DNA from: Diabrotica undecimpunctata
Lineage: Eukaryota > Arthropoda > Insecta > Coleoptera > Chrysomelidae
Length of the DNA stretch: 64,000 nucleotides
Direction of reading: 5' to 3'
Assembly: GCF_040954645.1 (NCBI RefSeq)
Contig: NC_092804.1
Coordinates: 152,219,108 to 152,283,107 of the forward strand
How positions within the stretch are numbered: the stretch's first letter is position 1; each line of letters opens with the position of its first letter. A program made the position numbers and the translations under genes. Below the pieces are notes generated by a model, which saw nothing but the letters and a program-made list of their open reading frames with translations, was not told the DNA's origin and did no database searches. Positions 22,340-33,679 of the stretch are shown piece by piece.

Positions 22340-23755
22340 TACGTTATCGAGAATGGCGTACTTCTTCTCAGAAGAAGTAACTATGGCCATTAAGCAGATT
22401 TAAGATGAGAAATCACCAAGACCTTATGACGTGCATGGTGAAATTTTAAAGCTATTAGAGGCAAACCAAATCACAGCGCTTACGAATCTAACCAACAGCA
22501 TCTACTTATAAGACTGGTTACTTATCAAAAGACTGGCTACTATCAATAGTCATTCCACTTCCTAAAAAAGCCAACGCTAGAAAATGTAAAAAAATAGACT
22601 AATTAGTTTGATGAGCCATCTACTTAAAGTAGAGTTTGGGACACTTGAGACAGACGGGCATAGTCCATTCTGACGTAATTTTTATTTTGTCACTTGTCGT
22701 GTTTCTGGCGTTTACTAGCGATCCAAGATATGCAAATTCTTTGACTTGCTCAAAGGTATGGTTGTTAATTTGAAATCTCTGTTGGACATTTCGAGGGTTT
22801 TTAGAAACCAACATGTATTTGGTTTTTTCCTCGTTTACCACAAGTCCTAATTAACTTGCTGCGTCCGCAATCCTTGTAAAACACTGTACCATGTCTCTCA
22901 TACTTCTGCCTACTATAACTACATCGTCAGCGAATGCGAGAATTTGAGTCGATCTATTAAAAATAGTTCCATTCATTCTAATATTTAATTGTCTGATTGC
23001 CTTTTCCAAGGCAATATTAAAGAGCAGACACGCCAACGCGTCCCCCTGTCTTAGACCATTATTAATGTCAAAGAACGTAGAGTTTTCTCCTTCGATTCTA
23101 ACGCATGAGCTTATGTTTTGCATTGTTAGTTGGGTCAACTTATCTAACTTAGGTGGGATCCCAAAGTCTATATTGCATTATATAATGCAGTTCTTTTCAC
23201 ACTGTCATAGGCTGCTTTAAAGTCAATGAAGCGATGGTGTTTCTATGTTATATTCTAGTAACTTTTCTAGAATCTGCCTGTGTGCTTAAATTTGATGTGT
23301 AGTTGACTTTCCAGCAGTAAATCTGCATTGATATTGACCAACAAATAAAATGTTTAAGTCTTTCAAATAATACATTGCCGAAGATTTTATATGCAGATGC
23401 TAACAGAGTAATGCCTTTATACTTCATATACTCCAGTTGATCACCCTTTTTATGCAACGGACATATTATTCCCTTCAGCCACTCTTCTGATACCCATTCA
23501 TTCTGCCATATAAGTACTAATAGTTTGTGGTCGGCCACATCATGCGTAATAATAAATACCGACTTTTACAGTTAATCCTACAAGTCAAGATTGAGGGTAA
23601 GAGAGGCACTGGACGTGGGCGTATATCCTAGCTGGCTAATCTTAGGAAGTGGACTGGTCTAATGTCAACTGATTTATTTTGAGTGGCTGTGAATAGAATA
23701 ACATGGGTCAATGTGGTCGCCAACATTTCAAAAAGATAGGCACATCTCAATGAAG
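22340..23755 (+). mobile_element. RTE-like LINE inside the Jockey relic, itself interrupted
   Basis: The left piece (about 22345-22625) reads the RT fingers: EILKLLEANQITALTNL, KDWLLSIVIPLPKKANARK in mixed frames, then LISLMSHLL. The right piece (about 23530-23740) is the C-terminus: GHIMRNNKYRLLQLIL, GKRGTGRGRIS-LANLRKW, LF-VAVNRI. The palm and thumb are missing, and a minus-strand LINE fills 22626-23530. The order and strand of the two pieces show they are one element. I found no clean target-site duplication. Confidence 0.78.
22626..23538 (-). mobile_element. LINE RT fragment (minus), nested in an RTE-like copy
   Basis: On the minus strand three frames follow RT order. At 23538-23248: SEEWLKGIICPLHKKGDQLE, then MKYKGITLLASAYKIFGNVL. 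At 23138-22851: NGLRQGDALACLLFNIALEK, ILAFADDVVIVGRS with a FADD box whose aspartates are intact. At 22841-22620: NEEKTKYMLVSK, VKEFAYLGSLV. The RT core is thus nearly complete but broken by frameshifts and lacks the endonuclease. It belongs to a different LINE family from its host. Its right end adjoins the RTE-like GHIMRN codons. Confidence 0.82.
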
Positions 23756-24239
23756 ATACATAAAACGTCATGTTGCACAAAAAAGAAAAGGTAGGTGCGT
23801 ATGGCAGAAAAGTTGCAATTCTATAGATAAAAATGAGTACAATAGATTAAGACGGTAACTTAAAACTGCTCTACAAGATACGAGAAATCACACATTTGAA
23901 CTATGCATCAACAGTCTGTCAAAAGAAGACCACAGGATCTGGAAAGCAACGAAACCATTAAACAAGCCTACACAGCACTTACCACTTTTAAGGAAAGCTG
24001 ATAGAAGCTGGGGAAAAAATAAACAAGAAAAGGTATCCATATTTGCTGAACATCTCACACGTTTTTGGTGCACCTAAATGTAACAATAACGACGAAGAAC
24101 AAGTCGAAAACTTCTTAGATATTCCATCTGTAGACTCCATCAAGTTAATGATGATTCCCATTAAGCTGGGTGACCACACTTTTAAAGTGTGACCGAAATG
24201 AGTGGTTTCACTATATAAATAAATGTTATAAGAATATAT

Positions 24240-24283
24240 GTTTCCACTGTCATTATATATATATATACAATGACAGTGGAAAC
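24240..24283. repeat. Perfect 15-bp inverted repeat around a TA run
   Basis: gtttccactgtcatt and aatgacagtggaaac flank an atatatatata core of about 14 bases, forming a simple cruciform-prone hairpin. Confidence 0.85.
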
Positions 24284-25552
24284 AATAACGCCCATTTTCT
24301 ATATTGTAGCACTATTTTTATTTTTCAGTTGTAGATAAAAAAAATAAATTTTTGTTGTTAAATATGTTCAATAATAAATTGATCAGTATCATAAGACATA
24401 ATGATAAAAGCTAAATATTACTGTTTATTTAATAACTTAATGCAATAACATGTTATCTTTCGACTGTGCCTATCAGCAAAATAAGACAAGATAAAATAAT
24501 CCACTTTTCCGTTCACGAAGGTAATTGACACAATCAATATCACGTACAAGAGCGAATCACAAGTCAAAGTAGGAACAGGCCAAATGTTGGTTGAGCCTTT
24601 GGCTACTGTTGTACATCTGCCAGCTTATCGTAATTCCAATTTATTGGGCAGACCGATAGAATACAAATCCTAGTGCGAACGTTGACTTGCCAACCAAGTC
24701 AGACATCTCTCTGAAGCGAAATTAGTTCGGAAATTTACTTTAGGATTAGAATTATTGTCGTGAATGTACCGCATCTGCGTCAGTGATTTAATATTTTGTA
24801 ACATTAATTGAAATAAGTTAATCTGTTATTATATTTAAATAATAATATTTATCAGGAAATCACAATAACGGGTGCAATTTAATAGCCTATTAATAGAAAC
24901 TAATTGGGAAAAAATTAATGTGTATTATATTACATATTATTAAAATGATTCTATAATTAATTATGTCATTGGACCACAGTTATTATTGAAATAATTTGCC
25001 AATATTAGACTTTCATAAATACCTCAAATATAACCATAGGTTCCAGAAATATTTAGCATACTATTGATGCCAAAACCTATCTATTGGAAAAATAGCTTAA
25101 ATTTTACGTTAAGTATGTTTGAAAAATTGCCATGAAGTGGATTTGGTAGTAGGATTACGAGTACTCAAATAGAACAGAGAAATAAAGTTTTGAGTCATTT
25201 TTTGTTTGGTGATGGCCTCAAAACAAAAATTTGGTGTGATCTTAATTATAAGCACACTGAAACAGTCAGTGATTAAGATCATCGAAACTACCATTACCTC
25301 GTATTTATTATTAAATTTTTCATATGCTAAAAGCCATGTTAGATTGTACGCTGTAATAATTCCTATCATTCTCCACTTCAATTTTAAAATGATAACCCTA
25401 CTCCAACATTTAGTAATAATTTCTGCTCCTACTTCATTCCCACTCTTTTAGACATACACACAGTTTAAAAATAGCAACAGACGCTCTCTCTGATAGTTAC
25501 GCAAAAAATAGTGCGAATTCTCTTTTGAATCGTATAGACAACAGATGCAAAT
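24284..25552. other. Non-coding stretch
   Basis: No recognisable protein or repeat was seen. The end of it may contain the 5' untranslated part of the LINE that starts at 25553. Confidence 0.45.
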
Positions 25553-27115
25553 GTGCTCTATCTCTTGATCGTAGTGTTAGTCTGGTATGGGTTATGGATC
25601 AGACATCAGAGAGCGCAGTGGGAACCACATACACGGTCTCTGCACAGCGGTGAAGTAGGCAAGAGGAAACCACTTCACTACATTCCTAAGACAATTTTCT
25701 ACAATATGGAGTGTTACAAAATTAGAATAGGTCAGTCAGGCGAACCGATTGACAATCGGCGTCTTCCCACGTCCGGGGTGGGAGATGTGAAATGGGCTAC
25801 CGGGCTCAATGCGACAGGGAACCAGGTCGCAGGTGCACAAAGGACTACTGGAACATTAAATAAAATCTCTTTTCGGAAAACCAACAGATTTGGAACTTGG
25901 AATATACGAGGTTTGATCCAACATCCTGGAAAATTACATATAATAGAGAGAGAAATGGCTGATTATCGAAAGGGTAAGGGGCATTTCCAAAGCGCCTCTG
26001 GCAATACCATTTATTTCTCAGGCCACCAAACAGAGAGCATCAATGGGGTTGCAATTATAATACCACCCACATTCCAGAACTACGTAAATGGATATGATGC
26101 AGTTAATGACAGAATTATACATCTGAGACTAAAGTGCCCAACATTCATCCTCCACATCATACAAATATATGCCCCGACATCCACGGCAGAACAAGCAACA
26201 CTAGAAGACTTTTATATGGCTCTCGAAGGTGTACTTGATAAAATACCAAACAAAGACATAGTGGTGATACTAGGCGACTTTAATGCCAAACTTGGAAGAA
26301 CGAATCTAGATGACCACATGAAGATGATTGTAGGGCCATATGGTCTAGGAGATAGGAATGAGCGAGGAGACCGACTATTAGAATTCTGCAACCAAAGGAA
26401 ATTTTCTGTAATGAACACGCATTTCAAGCATCATCCGCGTAGACTCTATACCTGGAAATCACCTGGAGATAGAACAAGAAATCAAATAGACTTTATTCTG
26501 ATCAGTTTGAGATGGAAGTCTTCAATTACCAACGCAAAAACATTTCCAGGAGCAGAATGCGGAAGCGATCACCAGCTCTTGATGGCTGATTACAGAATAC
26601 GTTTCAAGAACATACGCAAAGCTTCTCCCCGTTCTTTTAGGCTAACGGACCCCGAATTAGCTACCTTTAAAGAGAGAATTGAACCAGCACTAACCAGAAT
26701 AGAGAACAATCAGGCAGAACAAAGTGTGGATGAAGCCTGGACAGATATTAAAGAAACCATCGTAACAACAGTGAACCAATGTCGCCAACCATATATAAAT
26801 AATAGCATTAAACCGTGGATCAGCAGAAACACGTGGAAAGTGATTGAACAAAGAAAGCAACTTAAAGTTGGCCCCTGTGATCAACAGACATATAAAGCTC
26901 TCTCCAGAGATATTCAACGAAGATGCCGAAAGGACAAACAAGAATACATCTCTGAAATATGTCAAGAAATAGAAAATCACGGATATCGAAATGAAACCAA
27001 AGACCTCTTCCGGAAAGTGAAAATTCTTGCGAGAGAATTTAAACCCAAGAACTATGCAATAGAGGACAAACATGGTATTATCATAAGTGATATCAACAGA
27101 GTGTTGGAAACATAG
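25553..27115 (+). CDS. LINE ORF: apurinic-type endonuclease and linker
   Basis: This 520-codon open frame is the longest in the window. About 105 residues of leader are followed by the endonuclease: FGTWNIRGLIQHPGK (N-terminal strand), a short gap, GKGHFQSASGNTIYFSGH and NGVAIIIP. Next come RIIHLRLK-IQIYAPTS and VVILGDFNAKLGR with the catalytic Asp-x-Asn, then GDRLLEFCNQRKFSVMNT, RRLYTWKSPGDRTRNQIDFI and the closing GSDHQLLMADYR. The first conserved Glu region (SETRW in relatives) seems deleted between EREMADYRK and GKGHF, so nicking activity is doubtful. The linker ends at a TAG at 27113-27115, and the RT continues in the same element. The family is a CFDP2/BovB-like RTE relative, by motif pattern. 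Confidence 0.85.
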   Translation: MLYLLIVVLVWYGLWIRHQRAQWEPHTRSLHSGEVGKRKPLHYIPKTIFYNMECYKIRIGQSGEPIDNRRLPTSGVGDVKWATGLNATGNQVAGAQRTTGTLNKISFRKTNRFGTWNIRGLIQHPGKLHIIEREMADYRKGKGHFQSASGNTIYFSGHQTESINGVAIIIPPTFQNYVNGYDAVNDRIIHLRLKCPTFILHIIQIYAPTSTAEQATLEDFYMALEGVLDKIPNKDIVVILGDFNAKLGRTNLDDHMKMIVGPYGLGDRNERGDRLLEFCNQRKFSVMNTHFKHHPRRLYTWKSPGDRTRNQIDFILISLRWKSSITNAKTFPGAECGSDHQLLMADYRIRFKNIRKASPRSFRLTDPELATFKERIEPALTRIENNQAEQSVDEAWTDIKETIVTTVNQCRQPYINNSIKPWISRNTWKVIEQRKQLKVGPCDQQTYKALSRDIQRRCRKDKQEYISEICQEIENHGYRNETKDLFRKVKILAREFKPKNYAIEDKHGIIISDINRVLET

Positions 27116-28720
27116 AAAAACTATTGTTCAGAGCTCTACAGGGAAGAACACGTAAATCTAGGCCACACTTCAGCCCTCGAAAACATCGCATACAACCCTG
27201 AACCTGAAATGCTGCTCTCCGAGATTGAAGAAGCTGTAACTCACCTCAAGAAGAATAAATCCCTGGCTGCGATATCACGGGAGAGCTCCTTCAGAACATG
27301 GGAGACAAAGGATGTTACATAATGTGGAAACTTTGTAATAAAATTTGGAGATGCGGAAAGTGGCCCAGAGAATGGCGCACATCATTGTGCATACCAATCC
27401 ATAAAAAAGGAACAACTACAAAGTGTAGTAATTATCGTACCATCTCACTGATTTCCCATCCAAACAAAATATTACTAAGAATCATTAAACGCCGTTTGCA
27501 ACAATACTTAGACAAACAAATTCCCTAAGAACAAGCAGGCTTTGTCAAAGGGAAGGGTACGAGAGAGCAAATCCTTAATATGGGGCAGCTCATAGAAAAG
27601 GCCCGCGAATTTAAAATTCCAATAATAATCTGTTTTCTAGACTACCAAAAAGCATTTGATTGTGTGAAGTGGGAAGTTCTCTGGACAGTTCTTCATGAGA
27701 TGGGAGTTCCAGATCATTTGGCAATATTAATTAAAAACTTATACGAAGATAACTCAGTTAAAATAAGAATTGAAAACCAGCAATCTGATACCTTCAAAAC
27801 CAGCAGAGGTGTACGACAAGGGTGCATACTATCTCCAGACCTGTTGAATTTATATGGAGAATACATAATGAGGAACGCACTCGATAGATGGAGAGGCGGC
27901 ATCTCCATTGCAGGAAAAAAGATCTCAAACTTAAGATTCGCAGACGATACAACACTGATAGCAACATTTAAAGAGGAGATGTAGAGACTGATAAAGAGAG
28001 TAGAAACCGAAAGCAACAAGTGTGGGCTCAAGATTAATAATCAGAAAACAAAAATCATGATTGTGGACCACGCGAATATCCTCCAAACAACAGGCGCCCT
28101 AAATCAATTCGAGAAAGTAGACGAGTTCACGTATCTAGGATCTTCCTTAAGCAATGCAGCCTCCTCCCATACGAAAATTCGCAGAAAAATAGGGATGGCC
28201 AAGAACGCGATGAGTCGACTGTCAAAAATATGGAAGGACCGCTCTTTATCCAAAAAACTCAAAATGAGACTGGTACGGACACTTATTTTTTCAATCTTCA
28301 GTTACGGTGCCGAAACATGGACAATAAAATCAGAGGATAGGAAAAGGATTGACGCATTCGAAATGTGGTGCTGGAGACGAATGCTACGCGTCTCGTGGAC
28401 GGAGCACAGATCCAATCAGTCGATTCTCGAAGAGCTAAACATTCAGACCAGACTCTCCTCTCAGTGTCTTGCAAATGTTTTAAAGTTTTTTGGCCACATT
28501 GCGAGAAGAGACAATGACAACTTAGAAAGACTAATTGTGTGCGGAAACGTAGAAGGACGTAGAGAGCAGCCCAAAATCGCAATAGATGGAGAGAATTGAC
28601 AGCCCGCATTGTAGGAAATCACGATCCTCAGCAATGAGGAAACGACAAGAGAGAGAAAAGACAGCTCTTCTCATACTATAAACCGCGTATGAATATCGTG
28701 AATAGAAGCCTATAAATACC
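27116..28720 (+). pseudogene. LINE reverse transcriptase, continuation of the 25553 element
   Basis: After the stop at 27113 the same element continues: NYCSELYREEHVNL, EIEEAVTHLKKNKS, then a frame change to KWPREWRTSLCIPIHKKG and NYRTISLISHPNKILLRII. A stop at 27526 precedes EQAGFVKGKGTREQIL. LDYQKAFDCVKWEVLW (motif A), SRGVRQGCILSPDLLNLYGEY and NLRFADDTTLIATF (FADD box intact) follow, then a stop, and KTKIMIVD and FTYLGSSLSNA. The C-terminal domain reads FSYGAETWTI, FEMWCWRRMLRVSW, FFGHIARRDN. A frameshift near 28580 leads to RNRWRELTARIVG. Few lesions exist, so the copy is younger than most neighbours. Confidence 0.88.
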
Positions 28721-28869
28721 ATGAGTGTGTGTAGCAGCAATATTGGTAGGACTTTTTATAAACTTGATTTGGCTATTATCTGTATCACCCTTTATTACCT
28801 TTCCTAATCATTTTGAACCAGCCCTATTTAATACAGTTCTCATACTCTGAAATTATATTAATATACTCA

Positions 28870-30180
28870 ATGACATTAGAAGTGTTATACCTAGAAGGAA
28901 TACATGCTTGAACTTAATTTTTTGGCAACATAATGACAACATTTAAAACATACTATGATAACAAACGTTTCTTCAAACAGTATCCGATGTACTCCGCTTT
29001 CCAAAGTTTGTTCGGCAACGGCAGATTTGTCGATATGTCCTAAACGATAATGGCTTTCATGTTCGTTTATCCTTGTGTTTGTTTGTCTTTTTGTGATACC
29101 CACATATACCATTCCACATGTGCATGGTATTCGGTATTTATACTCCGGCCGATGCTAACGGGTCGCGTTTGTCCTTCACTGATCTTAAACAGTCCTTGAT
29201 TTTCTTTGTTGGCTTGAAAATTGTCTTTACATAAGTTTTTTTAAGTATTTGCCCAATTCTGTCTGTTACTCCGATATATAGGGCAAGAACGCTTTGCCTA
29301 TACATGCTAATTCTTCGTCCTTTCTTTTAGAAACATTGTTAATCGCTTTATTTATTTCGCTTCTGTTATAACCATTAGAGGTAAGCGCTTTTTAAATATG
29401 AAGAAGTTCACTTTGCAGATGCTGTGGTTCACAAATTCTTTTCACCCTCTTCGCCAGAGTTTTGATGATACCTTGTTTTTGGCTTGGATGATGATTTTAG
29501 TTCCTGTTTAGGTATCTCTCCATGTGTGTAGGTTTTCGATACACTTTATGTTTTAAGTAACCTTACTTTCGATTTACTAATATATCTAGGAACGCTAGTT
29601 GTTGATCTTTCTCTGTTTCCATCGTAAATTGAATATTTTTGTGTAGTGTGTTTATATAAGATAGGAAAACGTTAAGTTTCTCTACTCCGTGATCCCAAAT
29701 CACAAAAGTGTCAACGACGTATGTAAACCATACCCTTGGCTTGTATGATGACTCCATTGGCTCCGACCGGGCTTGTGGGATTCCCATTGCTACTCCATCT
29801 ACCTGTTCATAAATCTGGCCTCCCCATGAAAAGTTGGTGGTAGTGAGGCAAATACGGTATAATTCCACCATATCCTTAAAAACTAGTCCCTCAATTAAAT
29901 TCAGAACGTCTTCTAGGGGAACTCTTGTAAATGGGGAAACAACATTAAAGCTAACAAGAATGTCAGGTTCCTGTAAAATTATTCCTTTGATCTTTTTGAT
30001 GAAATGAGCGGAGTCTTTTACAAAGGCATCGTTTTTTCGTATGTGTGGTTGTAAAATATTGGCCAGATATTTAGCAAGGCTATAAGACGGAGATCTTGTG
30101 GAGCTCACAATAAAGTGTAGAGGTACATCGTCTTTGTGTATTTTCGGTAAGCCATACAAGCGTGGTGGGACTGCATTGCT
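28870..30180 (-). pseudogene. Penelope-like RT plus GIY-YIG endonuclease
   Basis: On the minus strand, 30180-29563 encodes Penelope RT: PPRLYGLPKIHKDDVPLHFI, VSSTRSPSYSLAKYLANILQ, DILVSFNVVSPFTRVP with the Asp of motif A (SFDVVSLFTNVP in relatives) replaced by Asn, YEQVDGVAMGIP, and WFTYVVDTFVIW where the YVDD box reads YVVD. Both catalytic positions are therefore lost. GVEKLNVFLSYIN and FLDILVNRK follow. The endonuclease lies at about 29180-28891: IKDCLRSVKDKRDPL, IPCTCGMVYVGITKRQ, R-NEHESHYRLGH. Its GIY-YIG start survives as GMVYVG. Stops separate the two domains. This is the second Penelope relic, the other being at 2345. Confidence 0.88.
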
Positions 30181-30199
30181 GAAGAAGAAGTAATCAAAA

Positions 30200-30290
30200 G
30201 TTAACATAAAATAGCAAGAGATAAATCACCAAGCCATAGATGAAGTATCGGCCTACAGCGCAATAGATGGAGTGACAACCTTTTGTATAG
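30200..30290 (+). mobile_element. LINE 3' fragment related to the 5525 element
   Basis: The short stretch reads KIARDKSPSHR, then SIGLQRNRWSDN, parallel to IARDKSPNGRKSIGIPRKR near 6230-6285. It lies directly upstream (on the plus strand) of the end of the Penelope relic. The ends are unknown. Confidence 0.6.
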
Positions 30291-30540
30291 GTACCAATTT
30301 ACCAAAAAAAAAAGATTCCAAGTCTTATTCGAAGGCAAATTTAAAGCCAAACAGAGTAAAAATTTAAAAAAAAAATACATCAATAATAGGAAGCATCAGA
30401 CAACTACTCAGAGAATCAGTAGACAAAGGAAAGATAATATTAGTTGGCGATATAAAAGTTGGATAAAACGATGTAGTTTCTTTATGACTGTAGGAATTCT
30501 CTTGTCTGTTTGTCTCTACTAGTTTTTTATTATGCTAGAA

Positions 30541-31860
30541 TCAATTTTTCTGGATCATATTGCTTGTGTTGATTTGTACCTTTAGCTATTTATACCTTCT
30601 GTGCACTTAAAATATTATTTCATGTTTATTTCTTAAATTAACCGTGTAAATAAAATTTAATAAAATTTAACGAAACACAATATTCAGAATGTATCCTGAG
30701 AAATTCATTTAAAATGTACCAAAATATCTGATCCATTAAATTCGAACTAGTTTTGATATCTGTCATCCGATGAAACCACATATCTTTAGAAGTTTCGATC
30801 ATTCTAGAAATGTCAACAGCAGACGTTTGCATCCAGTGAGAAGTGTGGCTTAACCCCCAAAACCAGGGATACGGAGGGAAAATTTAATATCCGATTTTCT
30901 GGAAAAAGGAAAAACACATTTCATTGTTAGACTTCCGAAATACCGCCGCCTTGGAATATATTTTATTCTTTCGAGTTACGTAAAAAATTTATAGGTTTAG
31001 CAAAATTATTCCTCGTTGTTTTAAAATTATATTTCACGCTAAGAAAATAGATTTCATTAAAAGCAGAATTAAAATTTATATTACATATTTAAACAACTAT
31101 AGAAAGGGATATACTGAGAAAAGAATTATATAACACAGACATAACAGGGAAATTTAATTATAAAACACGAGAATTGATTTTTACCTTATGCTGATGTTTG
31201 TACTCTATACAAAAGCATTCGACTTTAATATTTAGAGAAATTTTACATTAACAGGTTTTCCTTGAAATTTAACCGATTCTTTTTAACGTTACTTGCAACT
31301 GTCAAGCTGTTTTATTAAGTAGTTTTTTAATTCTCTTGCTTAAAAGTCAAATATAGACCCACTTGACTTAAGTACTGCAATTTTTAAGCGAGCCACTGCG
31401 CACGCTATGTTTACAATAAAAGGACGGCTTAAACCCTATTTGGTAACACAGTAGGAAAAATATCAAATAATCTAATGGCTTAAGATAATTTTAATAAATT
31501 CCGTAGTAAAGCCAAATTATATTATATTTATACCATAGCACTAAAGGCCTTAGAGGCCCATGGCCTGAAAAGTTTGTTCTTTCTTCATTTTTGCTTTTCT
31601 TTATGTAGGCACTGAGATTTTCTTTGGCTCGATATGTGATTTTTCTCCATTCCTTCTTGTCATTTATTTTTCTTTTCTGGCCTTCTCTAACATACGCACA
31701 CCGTATTATTTTAAGTTGCAATTAGTAATTAGATATATGCATTCCAACGGATAGCTGGACAGCCGCGCTACACAAAGCGGCCCGTTTAATTGCTTATCTT
31801 TAATAGCCGGCAAAATGCATGATTTAGCTAGGCAATATTTTCTACTGATTTCCATAATTC
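30541..31860. other. Non-coding stretch
   Basis: No convincing similarity was seen. A minus-strand frame at 31700-31540 (KEWRKITYRAKEN) vaguely recalls the last residues of a LINE but is too short to call. Confidence 0.4.
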
Positions 31861-31872
31861 ATGGCATATGTA

Positions 31873-32470
31873 ACAAGTGAAAAATTTTAAGTATCTAGGC
31901 TGTTGGATACATGAAACCTTACACCAAGAACAATAGGTTAAATGTAGAATAGAACAGGCAAGAAACACTTTCTTAAAGATGCGACAGTTACTCACTACCC
32001 GTAATCTTGATTTGTCCCTACGATACCGCATGATAGTGTTATGTATATAGTGTACTATTACACGGCCTGGAAACTTGGACGTTAACAGTCAGCTCGTTAC
32101 GATGTTTAGAGGGCTTTGAGATGTGGGTATTTCGTCGTATGCTGAAAATTCCATGGACCGACCGCGTTAGAAATGAAGAAGTTTTAAGGCGTATGAATAG
32201 AGAACGTGAACTCACAGAAATTGTCAAGAAGCGTAAAACGTCTTATCTTGGACACATATTTAGACACGACAGGTATAACTTCCTTCAGCTTATTATAGAA
32301 GGAAAAATAGAAGGCAGACGCGGCCCGGGTAGACGACAAATGACCTGGCTGCGCAACATCAAAGATTGGACAGGATTACACTTTCAAAGTTTAATAAGGA
32401 AAGCCCAAAATAGGGAAGACTTTGCAGAGGTCATCGCCAACCTTCGCTAAGAAGACGGCACCTAAAGAAG
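31873..32470 (+). mobile_element. RTE-like LINE 3' fragment with 12-bp TSD
   Basis: It reads the RTE-like thumb and C-terminus: FKYLGCWIHETL, CRIEQARNTFLKMRQLL, then (after a frameshift) ETWTLTVSSLRCLEGFEMW, VFRRMLKIPWTDRVRNEEVL, YLGHIFRHDRYNFLQL, GRRGPGRRQMTWLRNI, with a stop at 32448-32450. The tail is CTAAAGAAG. The bases atggcatatgta flank it at 31861-31872 and 32471-32482. Confidence 0.88.
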
Positions 32471-32599
32471 ATGGCATATGTATTCTCATCGAAACACAAA
32501 TAAACTGTCGTTACTATAATTAAAATAATATAAAATAAAATTATCTTTTGTAAATACTATTTATTTAATTAAAATCATTTTCTCTACTTTTCATCTCTT

Positions 32600-33665
32600 A
32601 TTTCGAATGTTCACTTTTGGTCAATTACGTTAAAAAACATTAATTTTAATTCATGCCCGTGGAAACGAAAATACAAATAATTTAACCCTGAATCGTGCTT
32701 GTGTTTCCTCATTCTATTAAAATTTGACCGTGCAATTTCAATGCGGCATCTTATTTCTTTTGTCTGATCAGTACCTTCTGTGATCCATGATCCAAGGTAT
32801 TTGTACGAAGATATTTGTTCAATTTTTGTATTATCTAGTACTAGCTTAACTTTGATGTTTTGTGCTTTTGTAAATACCATGAACTTGGTTTTCTTCAAAT
32901 TTATTTTTAGTCCATAATCGTTGCAATATATATTTAGTTGTTCAGCAAGGTGTTGCAGTTCTTTTAGTGTTCCTGCCAGAAGGACGGTGTCGTCAGCATA
33001 TCTTATGTTATTAAGTGGCTCACCGTTTATTATAAGGCCCTCACTGACCTCGGCAAGCGCTAATTCTGAGATAGCTTCACTGTATTAATTAAATAACAAG
33101 GGTGATAAAATACACCCTTGGCGGACCACACGGCGAATCTGGATATCCTCGGTCAGTTCATTTTCAACTTTGACTTTTGCTGTTTGTTTCCAATAGAGGT
33201 TATATATGATTCTAATGTCTCTACTGTCTATGTTTTGATTTAACAAAATTTCTTTAAGCAGATTATGCTGCACTCTGTCAAATGCCTTCTCAAAATCAAT
33301 GAAACAGGCATATACTTCCTGATTTATATCTTAGCATCTCTTCGAAAGAACACTTACTGCAAACAGTGCAATTCGTGTTCTTTCCTAAATCCCATTTGTG
33401 TATTACTTATGCCTTCATCTAATTTCTTATGTATTCTATTGTGAATTACTTTTAAAAACAATTTCAAGACATGACTCATTAAGGCTATGGTGCGATGTTC
33501 ATTGCACTTCTTTGCATTGGCTTTTTTGGGTAGCAGTATGAATGTTGATAGGAGCCATTCTTTAAATATTATACCTGTTCTATATATGGCATTGAATAGA
33601 TCCAAAGAAGATCAATGGATTCAGTATTCACAATTTTGAGTAATTTGATAGGAACTTCATTCATT
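32600..33665 (-). mobile_element. RTE-like LINE RT fragment (minus)
   Basis: On the minus strand: EVPIKLLKIVNTESIDLLW, IYRTGIIFKEWLLSTFILLP, HRTIALMSHVLKLFLKVIHN, ISNTQMGFRKEHEL, then a gap, VVRQGCILSPLLFN, NNIRYADDTVLLAG with an intact YADD box, LKINLKKTKFMVF, YKYLGSWITEGTDQTKEI. It stops within the thumb and lacks the C-terminal domain and tail, so both ends are truncated. It lies in opposite orientation just downstream of the copy ending at 32470. Confidence 0.85.
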
Positions 33666-33679
33666 AGAAATTGTAAATA

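Larger units (their letters stand above)
21513..24185 (+). pseudogene. Jockey-like LINE, two-part, interrupted
   Basis: Bases 21513-21790 look like the start of the first (gag-like) protein (SSEEISDTEPSDIYDWQTIK, then KKRKRNPTSP). PPPIFI near 21875 fits the following gag motif. After a deletion the endonuclease appears near 21945-22300: FLIGGDWNAKHTD, TGQTTYWPSDSDLLDFFI. The element then breaks at about 22335 and resumes at about 23765 with the RT N-terminal linker (YNRLRR-LKTALQD, HRIWKATKPLNKP, VSIFAEHL) up to about 24180. The gap is filled by an RTE-like LINE. Stops and frameshifts are frequent. The GDWNAKH and TYWP motifs are typical of Jockey endonucleases. Confidence 0.8.

Noticed and set aside
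31491..31721. Minus-strand frame recalling a LINE C-terminus (KEWRKITYRAKE)
   Set aside because: The similarity is limited to about 12 residues and lacks the GRPR-RW motif.
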